Part shown: positions 8,956 through 17,540 of the stretch, in pieces | Layout of the letters: every line of letters begins with the position of its first letter | Numbering within the stretch: position 1 is the first letter of the stretch | Assembly: GCA_963809545.1 (NCBI GenBank) | Contig: CAWEKD010000005.1 | Coordinates: forward strand, 248,001-312,000 | Origin: Natronosporangium sp035305625 | Lineage (GTDB): Bacteria > Actinomycetota > Actinomycetes > Mycobacteriales > Micromonosporaceae | Length of the DNA: 64,000 bases | Reading direction: 5' to 3' | Position numbers and translations under genes: made by a program | The notes under the pieces: generated by a model | Database searches by the model: none | Seen by the model: only the letters and a program-made list of their open reading frames with translations | Told to the model about the DNA's origin: nothing

Positions 8956-10170
8956 TCAGGCGTGGAAGGTCACCTCGTACCCGGCGGCGCGCAGCGCGGC
9001 GAGCAGCTCGTCGGAGTGTTGGGAGCCGCGGGTCTCCACCGACAGCGCCACCTCCACTTCCCCGATCCGGAGCCGGGGGTCGTGCCGCTCGTGGGCGACA
9101 TCCACCACGTTCGCGCCGTACTCGGCGATCAGCGTCAGCATCCGCGCCAACTGACCCGGACGGTCCACACATCGCACCGTGAACCGGAGGAACCGTCCCG
9201 CCGCCGCCAAACCGTGCTCGATCACCCGCAGCATCAGCAGCGGGTCGATGTTGCCGCCGGACAGCACCGCCACCACCGGCCCGGGGCCGGTCACCGCCCC
9301 GGCCAGCAGCGCCGCCACCGACACTCCGCCGGCCGGCTCCACCACCAACTTGCCCCGCTCCAGCAGCATCAGCAGGGCCCGGGAGATGTCCTCGTCGGTG
9401 ACCGTGACCAGGTCGTCCACCAGTTCGGCGACGTGGGCGAAGGTGAGGTCTCCGGGCCGCCCGACCGCGATCCCGTCGGCGATGGTGCGGTATCCCGCCA
9501 ATCGCACCGGGTGTCCGGCCGCTAGCGACGGCGGGAACGCGGCCGCCCCATCCGCCTGCACCCCCACCACCCGGATCTCCGGTCGGATCGCTTTCACCGC
9601 CGCCGCGATCCCGGAGATCAGTCCGCCCCCGCCGACGCCCACCACGATGGTGGCGACGTCCGGGCACTGCTGGAGGATCTCCAGCCCGAGGGTGCCCTGT
9701 CCCGCGATGATGTCCGGGTGATCGAACGGGTGGATGAGCACCGCCCCGGTCGTCTCGGCATGCTCCTGGGCGGCCTCCAGCGCCTCATCCACGGTGTGGC
9801 CGACCAGCTTCACCTCCGCCCCGTAGCCCCGGGTAGCAGCGATCTTCGGCAGCGGTGCCCCGGTCGGCATGTAGACGGTGGCGGCGGTGCCGCACAGCCG
9901 GGCGGCCAGGGCCACCCCTTGGGCGTGGTTGCCGGCGCTGGCCGCGACCACCCCGCGCTGGCGCTCCTCGTCGGTGAGGCGGGCAATCCGCACGTACGCC
10001 CCACGGACCTTGAACGACCCGGCCCGTTGCAGGTTTTCGCACTTCAGCCAGGCCGGTCCGGATATGGTGGCGGACAGTGGCCGGGACGCCTCCAGCGGGG
10101 TGGTGCGGATGACGTCGGCCAGCAGATCGCGGGCACGTTCGATCTCGGCCAGCGAGACAAGATCGGTCAT
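8956..10170 (-). CDS. ilvA: Threonine ammonia-lyase (threonine deaminase)
   Basis: A PLP enzyme converting threonine to 2-oxobutyrate, the entry to isoleucine synthesis. The 404-residue protein has the PLP lysine in GSFKVRGA (Lys54), the phosphate-binding glycine loop GVGGGGL, and a single C-terminal ACT-like domain starting near residue 325 (RFTVRCVDRPGQLARML). This short single-ACT form is like the TdcB/actinobacterial type, so allosteric control may differ from the E. coli IlvA. The ATG at 10170 matches the family start; the longer open frame upstream is shadow sequence. Confidence 0.93.
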   Translation of the reverse strand: MTDLVSLAEIERARDLLADVIRTTPLEASRPLSATISGPAWLKCENLQRAGSFKVRGAYVRIARLTDEERQRGVVAASAGNHAQGVALAARLCGTAATVYMPTGAPLPKIAATRGYGAEVKLVGHTVDEALEAAQEHAETTGAVLIHPFDHPDIIAGQGTLGLEILQQCPDVATIVVGVGGGGLISGIAAAVKAIRPEIRVVGVQADGAAAFPPSLAAGHPVRLAGYRTIADGIAVGRPGDLTFAHVAELVDDLVTVTDEDISRALLMLLERGKLVVEPAGGVSVAALLAGAVTGPGPVVAVLSGGNIDPLLMLRVIEHGLAAAGRFLRFTVRCVDRPGQLARMLTLIAEYGANVVDVAHERHDPRLRIGEVEVALSVETRGSQHSDELLAALRAAGYEVTFHA

Positions 10171-10217
10171 GTCCTGATCGTGCCACCTGGCGGCGGCGGG
10201 CGACTTCCTCCGCTCGG

Positions 10218-11573
10218 TCAGCGAACCGGCACCGCGCCCGCGTGCCGCGGCCACGGGGCGATCTCCTCCAGCTGCCCGGCGACCGCTAGCAGGCGCCGTT
10301 CCGACCCGGGCGGGCCGACCAGCTGCACCCCGACCGGCAGCCCGTCCGGGCGTATACCGGCCGGCACCACCACCGCCGGTAACCCGGCCACGTTCCACGG
10401 GGCGGCGTACGGGGCGTATCGCAGATTGGCGGCGATGTTCGCCTGCCAGGACCGCTGGGACCACCGCACCGCGGGCGGCGGGGTGGCCGCGAGCGCCGGG
10501 GTGAGCAGCAGGTCGTACGGCTCCAGGAACGCCAGCGCCAGGTCCCGCCAGCGGCGACGGTCGAGCTCCCGCACGTACCCACGCCGCCAGGCGCGCTCCC
10601 CGATCGCCAGATGCCCACGGGTGCGAGGCTGCAGTCGGGACCGATCCAGGCCGGCCGTCTCGACGTCCCGGTAGGCGGCGGCGGTCCAGGTGGCCATGGT
10701 CCGGAAGGCCAGCCAGGCCGGGTACGTGGGGTTGGCGCGGACCGCGTTGTGGCCGGCGCTCACCAACCGGCGGGCGGTGGTGGTGACCGCTTCCCGGTTC
10801 GCCTCGTCCAGCCGCACTCCCAGCGCCGGGCTCCGCAGCGAGACCGCGATCCGGAGCCGAGACGGCGGATCCAGCTTGCTGGGGGACTGTCCGGCGATCA
10901 CCGCGAACCCGACCGCGGCGTCCGCCACCGTGGTGGCGAGGATGCCGTGCTCGGTCAGCCCGAACCAGTCGTCGGCGGTGAGCTGCCGCGGCACCACCCC
11001 GCGGCCGGGTTTGATCCCCACCAGCCCACAGCAGGCGGCCGGGATCCGGATCGAGCCGAGCCCGTCATTGGCGTGGGCGATCGGGACGAGGCCGGCCGCC
11101 ACCGCGGCCGCCGCGCCCCCGGAGGAGCCGCCCGGGGTGAGGTCGGGTCGCCACGGATTGCGGGTGACCACCTCACCGTCGTCGGTGGTGCCCCACAGCC
11201 CGAGCTCCGGCATCCGGGTGGTGCCGACCACCACCGCGCCCGCCCCCCGCAGCCGCCGGACCACCTCGTGGTCGGCCTCGGCCACCGGTTGTCGGGCCGC
11301 CTCCGACCCCCACCAGGTGGGCAAGCCCGCTACGGCGGTGTTCTCCTTGATCGCCACCGGCACACCCGCCAGTGCGGCCCCGGCGAGGTCCTCCTGCTGG
11401 TCGACCTGCTCAGCCTCGGCCACTGCTTGTGCACCTCGGACGATCCGGAATGCGTCCACGGTGTCGTGGTCCCGGATGTGGTCCAAATGATCCGCCACCA
11501 CCTGGGTAGCGGACACATCCCCCCGGCGTACCGCCCGGGCGATCTCCTTCGCGCTGGCGCCAATCCAGCTCAC
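10218..11573 (-). CDS. Amidase signature family protein
   Basis: A 451-residue amidase of unknown substrate. The Ser-cisSer-Lys triad is visible: Lys in VAIKENTA, the first serine in TPGGSSGGAAAA, and the nucleophile in GLGSIRIPA. Conserved features of the family such as GIKPGRG follow. The GTG start is preceded by AGGAGGTGCGCG. It lies upstream of ilvA on the same strand with a 47-bp gap, so they may share a transcript. It could be an amide hydrolase in nitrogen scavenging; GatA is unlikely because no gatB/gatC neighbours are present. Confidence 0.85.
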   Translation of the reverse strand: MSWIGASAKEIARAVRRGDVSATQVVADHLDHIRDHDTVDAFRIVRGAQAVAEAEQVDQQEDLAGAALAGVPVAIKENTAVAGLPTWWGSEAARQPVAEADHEVVRRLRGAGAVVVGTTRMPELGLWGTTDDGEVVTRNPWRPDLTPGGSSGGAAAAVAAGLVPIAHANDGLGSIRIPAACCGLVGIKPGRGVVPRQLTADDWFGLTEHGILATTVADAAVGFAVIAGQSPSKLDPPSRLRIAVSLRSPALGVRLDEANREAVTTTARRLVSAGHNAVRANPTYPAWLAFRTMATWTAAAYRDVETAGLDRSRLQPRTRGHLAIGERAWRRGYVRELDRRRWRDLALAFLEPYDLLLTPALAATPPPAVRWSQRSWQANIAANLRYAPYAAPWNVAGLPAVVVPAGIRPDGLPVGVQLVGPPGSERRLLAVAGQLEEIAPWPRHAGAVPVR

Positions 11574-11660
11574 CGCGCACCTCCTGCCCGGTCGCCGGCG
11601 GCATCCGCCGCCGGCGCGCTCGCCTGTCGCCCCACACCGACCTCCTGCCGACTCAACGAG

Positions 11661-12800
11661 TCAGCGCAGTGCCTGGTCAAGGTCGGCGAGCAGATCGTCT
11701 ACTGTCTCGATTCCGACAGACAAGCGAACCAGATCGGACGGAACCTCCAGTGGGGACCCTGCCGCGGACGCGTGCGTCATCTTCGCAGGGTGTTCGATCA
11801 GTGACTCTACGCCACCGAGGGACTCGGCCAGAATGAACAGCTTTGTCCGCTCACACACCTTGATAGCAGCGGATTCTCCCCCCGCCGCCCGGAACGAGAC
11901 CATCCCTCCGTACCGGCGCATCTGGGCGGTGGCCACCTTGTGCCCCGGGTGGCTGGGCAGCCCCGGATAGAGCACCTCGGACACCGCCGGGTGGTCCTGC
12001 AGGAACTCGACCACCCGCTCCGCGTTGTCGCAGTGCCGGTCCATCCTCACCCCGAGGGTCTTGATCCCGCGCAGCGTGAGCCAGGCATCGAACGGGCCGT
12101 TGACCGCGCCCATCGCGTTCTGGTGGAACGCCAACTCGCCGCCGAGCGCCTCATCGGACACCACCAACGCGCCACCGACCACGTCGGAGTGCCCGCCCAA
12201 GTATTTGGTGGTGGAGTGCACCACCACGTCCGCCCCGAGCGCCAGCGGCTGCTGCAGGTACGGGGTGGCGAAGGTGTTGTCCACCGCCAGCAACGCCCCG
12301 TGCTCGTGCGCCACCCGGGCCAACCCCGCGATGTCCACGATCCCCAGCAACGGGTTGGTGGGCGTCTCCACCCAGATCAGCTTGGTCTTCGGAGTGATCG
12401 CCGCGGCCACCGCGTCCAGGTCGGTGATCCGGGCCACGCTCCACTCCAGCCCCCACCGCTGCAGCACCTTCGCGAACAGGCGATAGGTCCCGCCGTACGC
12501 GTCGTCCGGAATCACCACGTGATCACCGGGCCGGCACACCGTCCGCAGCAAGGTGTCCTCGGCGGCCAGGCCGCTGGCGAACGCCAACCCCCGCGTGCCG
12601 CCTTCCAGCGCGGCCAGGCACTCCTGCAGCGCATCCCGCGTGGGGTTGCCGGACCGGCTGTACTCGTATCCCAACCGGGGCCGGGCCACCCCCTCCTGGG
12701 CAAAGGTGGAAGTCTGATAGATCGGCAGGATCACCGCTCCGGTCCGCGGGTCCGGCGCCTGCCCGGCATGGATCGCCCGGGTCTCGAAACCATGGCTCAT
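11661..12800 (-). CDS. metB: Cystathionine gamma-synthase / PLP trans-sulfuration enzyme
   Basis: A 379-residue Cys/Met-metabolism PLP enzyme. The internal aldimine lysine is Lys199 in VVHSTTKYLGGHSD, with the upstream ASGLAAED and VETPTNP motifs. It condenses an O-acylhomoserine with cysteine to give cystathionine, or may work as a cystathionine gamma-lyase; sequence inspection alone does not separate these. Cystathionine beta-synthase is encoded at 20.7 kb, so both directions of trans-sulfuration are available. No Shine-Dalgarno is seen; instead TAGGCT lies six bases before the ATG, indicating a leaderless transcript. Confidence 0.9.
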   Translation of the reverse strand: MSHGFETRAIHAGQAPDPRTGAVILPIYQTSTFAQEGVARPRLGYEYSRSGNPTRDALQECLAALEGGTRGLAFASGLAAEDTLLRTVCRPGDHVVIPDDAYGGTYRLFAKVLQRWGLEWSVARITDLDAVAAAITPKTKLIWVETPTNPLLGIVDIAGLARVAHEHGALLAVDNTFATPYLQQPLALGADVVVHSTTKYLGGHSDVVGGALVVSDEALGGELAFHQNAMGAVNGPFDAWLTLRGIKTLGVRMDRHCDNAERVVEFLQDHPAVSEVLYPGLPSHPGHKVATAQMRRYGGMVSFRAAGGESAAIKVCERTKLFILAESLGGVESLIEHPAKMTHASAAGSPLEVPSDLVRLSVGIETVDDLLADLDQALR

Positions 12801-12806
12801 GCCGGG

Positions 12807-12812
12807 AGCCTA
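12807..12812 (-). promoter_or_regulatory. -10 box of leaderless metB transcript
   Basis: TAGGCT on the minus strand is separated from the metB ATG by six bases (CCCGGC), with no ribosome-binding site between, the classic actinobacterial leaderless arrangement. Confidence 0.65.
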
Positions 12813-12873
12813 CCCACTTCCCCGGCCCTACCGGGGATCGGCTGTCCGCGAGGCGACCCCGGAGCCGGCCCGG

Positions 12874-13308
12874 TCAGCGGGATTCCTCGGCCACCCGGTC
12901 GAGCGCGGCCGCGATCCGGGACCGGTACGACTCCGCCTCCGCCTCGTCGGCGTACGTCCTTCGAGGCCACATGAACCCGCGCAGCCCGTCCCCCTTGGTG
13001 CGCGGCACGATGTGGAAATGCAGATGCGGCACGGACTGCGACACCTTGTTGTTGCTGGCCACGAACGTGCCGGTAGCGCCCAACGCCTCCGGGATCGCCC
13101 GGGCCACCCGCTGCACCTGGGCGAAGAACCCCCCCAGCCGCTCGGTCGGTAGATCAAGCAGGGTTTCGATGTGCTCCCGGGGCACCACCAGCACGTGCCC
13201 TTTGAACACCGGTCGGGCGTCGAGGAACCCGACCGCGTCCGGGTGGTCGAGTACCACGTACCCGGGGATGCGGCCCGCCACGATCCCGCAGAACACGCAG
13301 TCGGCCAT
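12874..13308 (-). CDS. HIT family nucleotide-binding protein
   Basis: A 144-residue histidine-triad hydrolase/transferase. The active site is VPHLHFHIVP, and the N-terminus MADCVFCGIVAGRIP has the CxxC pair often found in bacterial HIT proteins. Such proteins hydrolyse adenosine phosphoramidates or dinucleoside polyphosphates. The C-terminal YADEAEAESYRSRIAAAL is typical of actinobacterial members. The start is leaderless (TAGAGT six bases upstream). Confidence 0.92.
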   Translation of the reverse strand: MADCVFCGIVAGRIPGYVVLDHPDAVGFLDARPVFKGHVLVVPREHIETLLDLPTERLGGFFAQVQRVARAIPEALGATGTFVASNNKVSQSVPHLHFHIVPRTKGDGLRGFMWPRRTYADEAEAESYRSRIAAALDRVAEESR

Positions 13309-13314
13309 GTCCGC

Positions 13315-13320
13315 ACTCTA
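13315..13320 (-). promoter_or_regulatory. -10 box of leaderless HIT gene
   Basis: TAGAGT (minus strand) followed by GCGGAC and the ATG at 13308; no Shine-Dalgarno. Confidence 0.65.
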
Positions 13321-13357
13321 TTCGCCGAGCTAAGCCTGCGCCTACCGTCGGCCCGCG

Positions 13358-14015
13358 CTACCGCTCCAGGCAGCAACGGGCGATGTCGAAGGACCGGTCG
13401 GCCATCCGTGTCAACAGCGGCCGGCTGGGTTGGTGGTCGGGCCGGAGCAGCCGGCCGATGACCACCGCCACGACCGCCCTCGCCCCCGCGGCCTTGAGGG
13501 CACAGGACAGCGACTGGACTCGGCTACCGGTGGTCCAGGTGTCGTCCCGGACCAGTACCCGGATCTGTTGGGCGCTCGTCGGGATCCGAACCTGGAAACG
13601 GCCGGTATAGAAGGTGCGCTCGGTCGCGGGGTAGGTGAAATTGACCTGGACCCGGGGGCGGGCAGCGGAACGTGAGCGGCTACCAGGCCGGTCAGTGGGT
13701 GAGGACCAGGCCGACCGCTGGTACTCGGGACGACCGCCAGGTGGGTGAACCGACCACCGGCGGCTTCGGTGAGGCAGACCCAGTGTTCACGTAGGAAGAG
13801 CAGCGTGAGGTCCCGGAGCCGGGTCTGGCGCTGAGGGCCGGATACTTGGCCTGGTAGGCCACCAGATTCTGGTAGTGCTGCTCGCCGCTGATGCCGTACG
13901 CGATCGGGACAACGGCGTCGGCGATCCATCCTCCGGCGACACGATGATGCTCGTCGCAAGGGAAGCAGCGGGTGTAGCCGTCGGCAACCGCGCCTCGGCA
14001 GCCACCTCTCGTCAT
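13358..14015 (-). pseudogene. Frameshifted phosphoribosyltransferase-like (ComF-type) gene
   Basis: Coding similarity runs through all three minus-strand frames. From ATG 14015 one frame reads C-x12-C-x2-C (GYTRCFPCDEHH) and on to QHYQNLVAYQAKYPAL. Near 13815-13830 the sense moves to a second frame (LRDLTLLFLREHWVCL ... AVVPSTSGRPGPHPL). Near 13650-13665, in a C-rich run, it moves to a third frame holding the PRPP-binding loop VRDDTWTTGSRVQS and ALKAAGARAVVAVVIGR, ending at the TAG at 13358. Each step equals loss of one base (or gain of two). The reconstructed order, zinc-ribbon-like cysteines then PRTase loop, matches actinobacterial amidophosphoribosyltransferase-like proteins. Either a decayed gene or two sequencing errors. 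Confidence 0.65.
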
Positions 14016-14109
14016 AGAACATACGTTCCAACGTTGTCGCCGTCAATCATGCCGGCGGTGCTGCTCACCGAAGGGGCGACACCCACGGTGGTCGCGGCAT
14101 ACTTGAAGG

Positions 14110-14766
14110 GTGTTTGGACTAGGGAAGAAGCTGACCCTGCCCACCCCGGCCGAGGCCCTACCCGGCCGGTCGACCGCGCTGCCGGTACCGGAGCGGCACA
14201 CCGTGCTCGGCACCCCGCTGCAGGGGCCGTGGCCGGCCGACACCGAGGTGGCGGTCTTCGGCATGGGCTGCTTCTGGGGGGCGGAGCGGCTGTTCTGGCA
14301 GCGGGACGGGGTCTACTCGACCGCGGTCGGGTACGCCGGCGGAATCACCCCCAACCCCACGTATGAAGAGGTGTGTAGTGGTCTGACCGGCCACGCCGAA
14401 GTGGTGCAGGTGGTGTTCCGGCCCGCGGAAGTGTCGTATGAGCAGCTGCTGAAGATCTTCTGGGAGAACCACGACCCGACCCAGGGGATGCGGCAGGGCA
14501 ACGACGTGGGCACCCAGTACCGGTCGGCCATCTACGCCACCACCGACGCCCAGTTGGCGGCGGCCGAGGCGAGCCGGGAGGCGTTCGCCCCGGTGGTGAA
14601 GGAGGCCGGGTACGGCGAGATCACCACCGAGATCGGCAAGCTGGACCGGTTCTACTACGCCGAGGACTACCACCAGCAGTACCTCGACAAGAACCCGGGC
14701 GGCTATTGCGGCATCGGCCCGAACGGACTGTCTTGTCCGGTCGGCGTCGCCACCACCGAGGCCTGA
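14110..14766 (+). CDS. msrA: Peptide methionine (S)-S-oxide reductase
   Basis: MsrA repairs oxidised methionine. The 218-residue protein carries the catalytic motif GMGCFWGAE, then GYAGG, TGHAE and NDVGTQYRS, and a C-terminal resolving-cysteine region GGYCGIGPNGLSCPV. The GTG at 14110 follows GAAGGG. The first 40 residues (LPTPAEALPGR) are the usual actinobacterial N-terminal extension. A perfect hairpin follows the stop. Confidence 0.95.
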   Translation: MFGLGKKLTLPTPAEALPGRSTALPVPERHTVLGTPLQGPWPADTEVAVFGMGCFWGAERLFWQRDGVYSTAVGYAGGITPNPTYEEVCSGLTGHAEVVQVVFRPAEVSYEQLLKIFWENHDPTQGMRQGNDVGTQYRSAIYATTDAQLAAAEASREAFAPVVKEAGYGEITTEIGKLDRFYYAEDYHQQYLDKNPGGYCGIGPNGLSCPVGVATTEA

Positions 14767-14786
14767 CCGACCGTTCTGACCTGCGA

Positions 14787-14811
14787 GGCGGGCCGCAGAC
14801 CGCGGCCCGCC
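14787..14811. terminator. Hairpin terminator between msrA and the convergent lipoprotein gene
   Basis: Perfect 10-base arms (14787-14796 and 14802-14811) with a five-base loop, 21 bp after the msrA stop and 20 bp before the stop of the opposing gene. Confidence 0.75.
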
Positions 14812-14831
14812 CTACGCCTGCCAGGGCATCG

Positions 14832-15605
14832 TCACGGAGTGACCGTACTCGCGGTCACCTCGTTGACGATCGTCATGCCACCGATTGAGGTCTCCTGGCG
14901 GATCCAACCGAACCCAGGGACGAACCAGTACCGGATGCTCCCCTCCTGGGTGCCGACGAAGTTGGATTCGATGGTGAGCGCCACGTCCACCACGTACGCC
15001 TCGAAGGTGCCCAGCGCCGTGGTGACCGACTCATAGCCCTGGCCGCTGACCGTGAAGGTGGTCTCGTTGCTGATCTCGAAGCCTTCCATGCCCATCGTGA
15101 CCACCGCGGTCCCGCTGGTGGTCTTACCGGCCTCGAGATCCTCGATGGCGGGGATCACCATGTCGTCGCCGCTGGCCTCCGTCGCGATCCCGTCCATCTC
15201 GGGCATCTCCGTGGTGGACAGGAGGAACGAGTCAACTTCGAGGATCAGGCTGCCGTCGCGACCGGTGGTGTAAGTGGCCTCGACCGTCAGCCCGTCGGCG
15301 TCCCCAAACGACTGGCTGACCCGGACGATCTGCCCGGCGGCGGTCTCCTCCACCCCCACCACGCGGACCGTACTCTGACTGCCGTCACCGTCGGTGATGA
15401 CGGTGAGCTCCGCCCCCTCCACCGGCGGGTAGAAGTACAGCTGGTCCCCCCGGATCTCAGACTGCTCGCCGCTGCCCGGCCCGGTGGTGCTCGACTGGCC
15501 AGTCTGGTCACCATCGGTGGAGGCTGGGGTGTCGCTGCTGCAGGCTGCGGTAACCAGGGTCGCGGCGACCGCCACCGCAATGAATGCCCGTGAAATTCTC
15601 ATCAT
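14832..15605 (-). CDS. Secreted lipoprotein of unknown function
   Basis: A 257-residue exported lipoprotein. The signal peptide MMRISRAFIAVAVAATLV ends in the lipobox TAAC, giving an acylated cysteine at residue 24 or so, then a Ser/Thr/Gly-rich linker. The mature part is beta-rich and ends with RYWFVPGFGWIRQE, a pattern seen in extracytoplasmic proteins of the DUF3108-like kind; I do not claim that family. The start at the double ATG (15605) is chosen because the signal peptide begins there; in-frame upstream codons add an implausible polar extension. No good ribosome-binding site is visible. Confidence 0.8.
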   Translation of the reverse strand: MMRISRAFIAVAVAATLVTAACSSDTPASTDGDQTGQSSTTGPGSGEQSEIRGDQLYFYPPVEGAELTVITDGDGSQSTVRVVGVEETAAGQIVRVSQSFGDADGLTVEATYTTGRDGSLILEVDSFLLSTTEMPEMDGIATEASGDDMVIPAIEDLEAGKTTSGTAVVTMGMEGFEISNETTFTVSGQGYESVTTALGTFEAYVVDVALTIESNFVGTQEGSIRYWFVPGFGWIRQETSIGGMTIVNEVTASTVTP

Positions 15606-15794
15606 CACACTGTATGAGCGGGGCACAAGCACCATCGTGATCCGCACCGGCAGTAGCTCCCGCGCCGACCGGAACGGGTCGCTGGTCGCGCTCCGCCCCC
15701 GGTCTGCCTGCCCCGCGTCATGGTTGTCTACTCCCCTCACCATGGAAATTCCGTTGCAGGGGTGGAGCGCCGGCCGTACCGTCAGGGCTCCGTC

Positions 15795-17540
15795 ATGTCG
15801 TCAATGCCCCATTCTCGTCGCCTCGTCCTGCGGCAATTATGGCCGGGACGCCGGGCTGCCCTTGCTTTGGCCGCCATGGTGCTCGCCGCCACCGTCCTGC
15901 CGTTGCTGGCACCGCAACTGACCCGCACCTTCGTGGACGGCGCGATCGCCGGCGAGGACACCCAGACGCTGATCGTCATCGCGCTCGGCTACCTGGGACT
16001 CACGCTCAGCGGCCAGGCGGCCCGACTGCTGACCGCGTGGCTCGCCAGCCGGCTGGCCTGGGACGGCACCAACCGGCTGCGGGAGACGCTAGCCGCACAC
16101 GCGCTCACCCTGGACATGGACTACCACGGTCAGCGCACCCCCGGCGAAATGATCGAACGGGTGGACGGGGATGTCGTGGCCCTGGCCGAGTTCGTGGTGG
16201 CGTTCCTGCTGGACGTGGTGGTCAGCCTGCTGCTGCTGGCCGGGGTGCTGGTGATCGTGCTGACTGTGGACTGGCGGATCGGCCTCGTCCTGCTGGTCTA
16301 CTGTGCCCTGGTCGGGTACGGGATGGTGCGCGTCCAGCGGCTGGCGGTGCCGGCGGCCGCCCAGGCGCGGGAACAGTCAGCGGCCCGGTTCGGCAACCTG
16401 GAGGAGCGGCTGGCCGGCGCGGAGGACATCCGCGCCAACGGTGCCGGGGTGCACGCGGTGCACCGGTTCCACCAGACCGCCGCCGACTTCTACCGCGCCA
16501 CCCTGCGGGCAGAGCGGATCGGCGGGGGACTGTTCGCCGGCACCAGCATGGCGTTCGCGCTCGGGACCGCGGTGGTGCTCGGCTTGGCGGCATGGACCCG
16601 GCAGACCGGGGCGCTCACTATCGGCACCGTCGTCCTGCTGTTCCAGTACACCCAGATGGTGCGCACCCCGTTCGAGCGGCTGATCGACCAACTGCCGCAG
16701 TACCAGAAGGCGCTGGCCGGGGTGGCCCGGATCAGCCAACTACTGGACGTCCGTCGGACCCTGCCGACCCCGCGGAACCCGACACCGCTACCCGCGGGTC
16801 CGCTGGCGGTGGAGCTGGACCGGGTCGGGTTCGCCTATCCGGACGACCAGCAGCCGGTGTTGTCGAACGTGACGCTGCGGCTGGCCCCCGGTGAGACCCT
16901 GGGCCTGGTGGGGCGTACCGGCAGCGGCAAGACCACGGTGGCCCGGATGTTGCTGCGGCTGTACGACCCGACCACCGGTGTCGTCCGGGTCGGTGGGGTG
17001 GATCTCCGCCAGGCCGACCCGGATTCGTTACGGCGCCGGATCGCGATCGTCACCCAGGATGTGCAGTTGTTCGCCGCCTCGGTGCGGGACAACTTGACCC
17101 TGTTCCGCCCCGGGTTGGCCACCGACGACCAGCTGCGCGCGGTGCTGGCGGAGGTGGGGCTGGGTGAGTGGTTAGCCCAGCTGCCGGACGGACTGGACAC
17201 CGTACTCGCTCCGCAGGGCGGCGGGTTGTCGGCCGGGGAGGGGCAGCTACTGGCGTTCGCGCGGGCGTTCCTGACTGACCCGGGGCTGATCGTGTTGGAC
17301 GAGGCGTCCAGTCGGTTGGACCCGGCTACCGAGGGGACCATCGACCAGGCGGTGACCCGGTTGCTGCGGGGGCGCACCGGGGTGTTGATCGCCCACCGGC
17401 TCTCCTCGTTGGCCCGGGTGGACCAGATCGCGGTGATCGAGGATGGCCAGGTGGTGGAGTACGGGCCGCGGGCGGAGCTGGCGGCCGATCCCACCAGCCG
17501 GTTCTCCGGCTTACTGGCCGCGGCGGGGGTGCGGATGTGA
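15795..17540 (+). CDS. ABC exporter half-transporter, canonical Walker B subunit
   Basis: A 581-residue type IV (ABC exporter) half-transporter: six membrane helices in residues 1-310, then the nucleotide-binding domain. Walker A is GRTGSGKTT (about residue 373), Walker B is LIVLDEASS with the catalytic glutamate, and the switch is IAHRLSS. The signature is LSAGEGQ rather than LSGGQ (about residue 478). Its stop overlaps the GTG of the next gene, so the two subunits are made together. The pair likely exports a lipid, peptide or drug. The ATG at 15795 has only a weak AGGG upstream; a start slightly upstream is possible. Confidence 0.88.
   Translation: MSSMPHSRRLVLRQLWPGRRAALALAAMVLAATVLPLLAPQLTRTFVDGAIAGEDTQTLIVIALGYLGLTLSGQAARLLTAWLASRLAWDGTNRLRETLAAHALTLDMDYHGQRTPGEMIERVDGDVVALAEFVVAFLLDVVVSLLLLAGVLVIVLTVDWRIGLVLLVYCALVGYGMVRVQRLAVPAAAQAREQSAARFGNLEERLAGAEDIRANGAGVHAVHRFHQTAADFYRATLRAERIGGGLFAGTSMAFALGTAVVLGLAAWTRQTGALTIGTVVLLFQYTQMVRTPFERLIDQLPQYQKALAGVARISQLLDVRRTLPTPRNPTPLPAGPLAVELDRVGFAYPDDQQPVLSNVTLRLAPGETLGLVGRTGSGKTTVARMLLRLYDPTTGVVRVGGVDLRQADPDSLRRRIAIVTQDVQLFAASVRDNLTLFRPGLATDDQLRAVLAEVGLGEWLAQLPDGLDTVLAPQGGGLSAGEGQLLAFARAFLTDPGLIVLDEASSRLDPATEGTIDQAVTRLLRGRTGVLIAHRLSSLARVDQIAVIEDGQVVEYGPRAELAADPTSRFSGLLAAAGVRM

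Noticed and set aside
10171..10464. Longer N-terminus of threonine deaminase
   Set aside because: It would overlap the amidase gene antisense frame and adds an Arg/Gly-rich stretch; the family starts at 10170.
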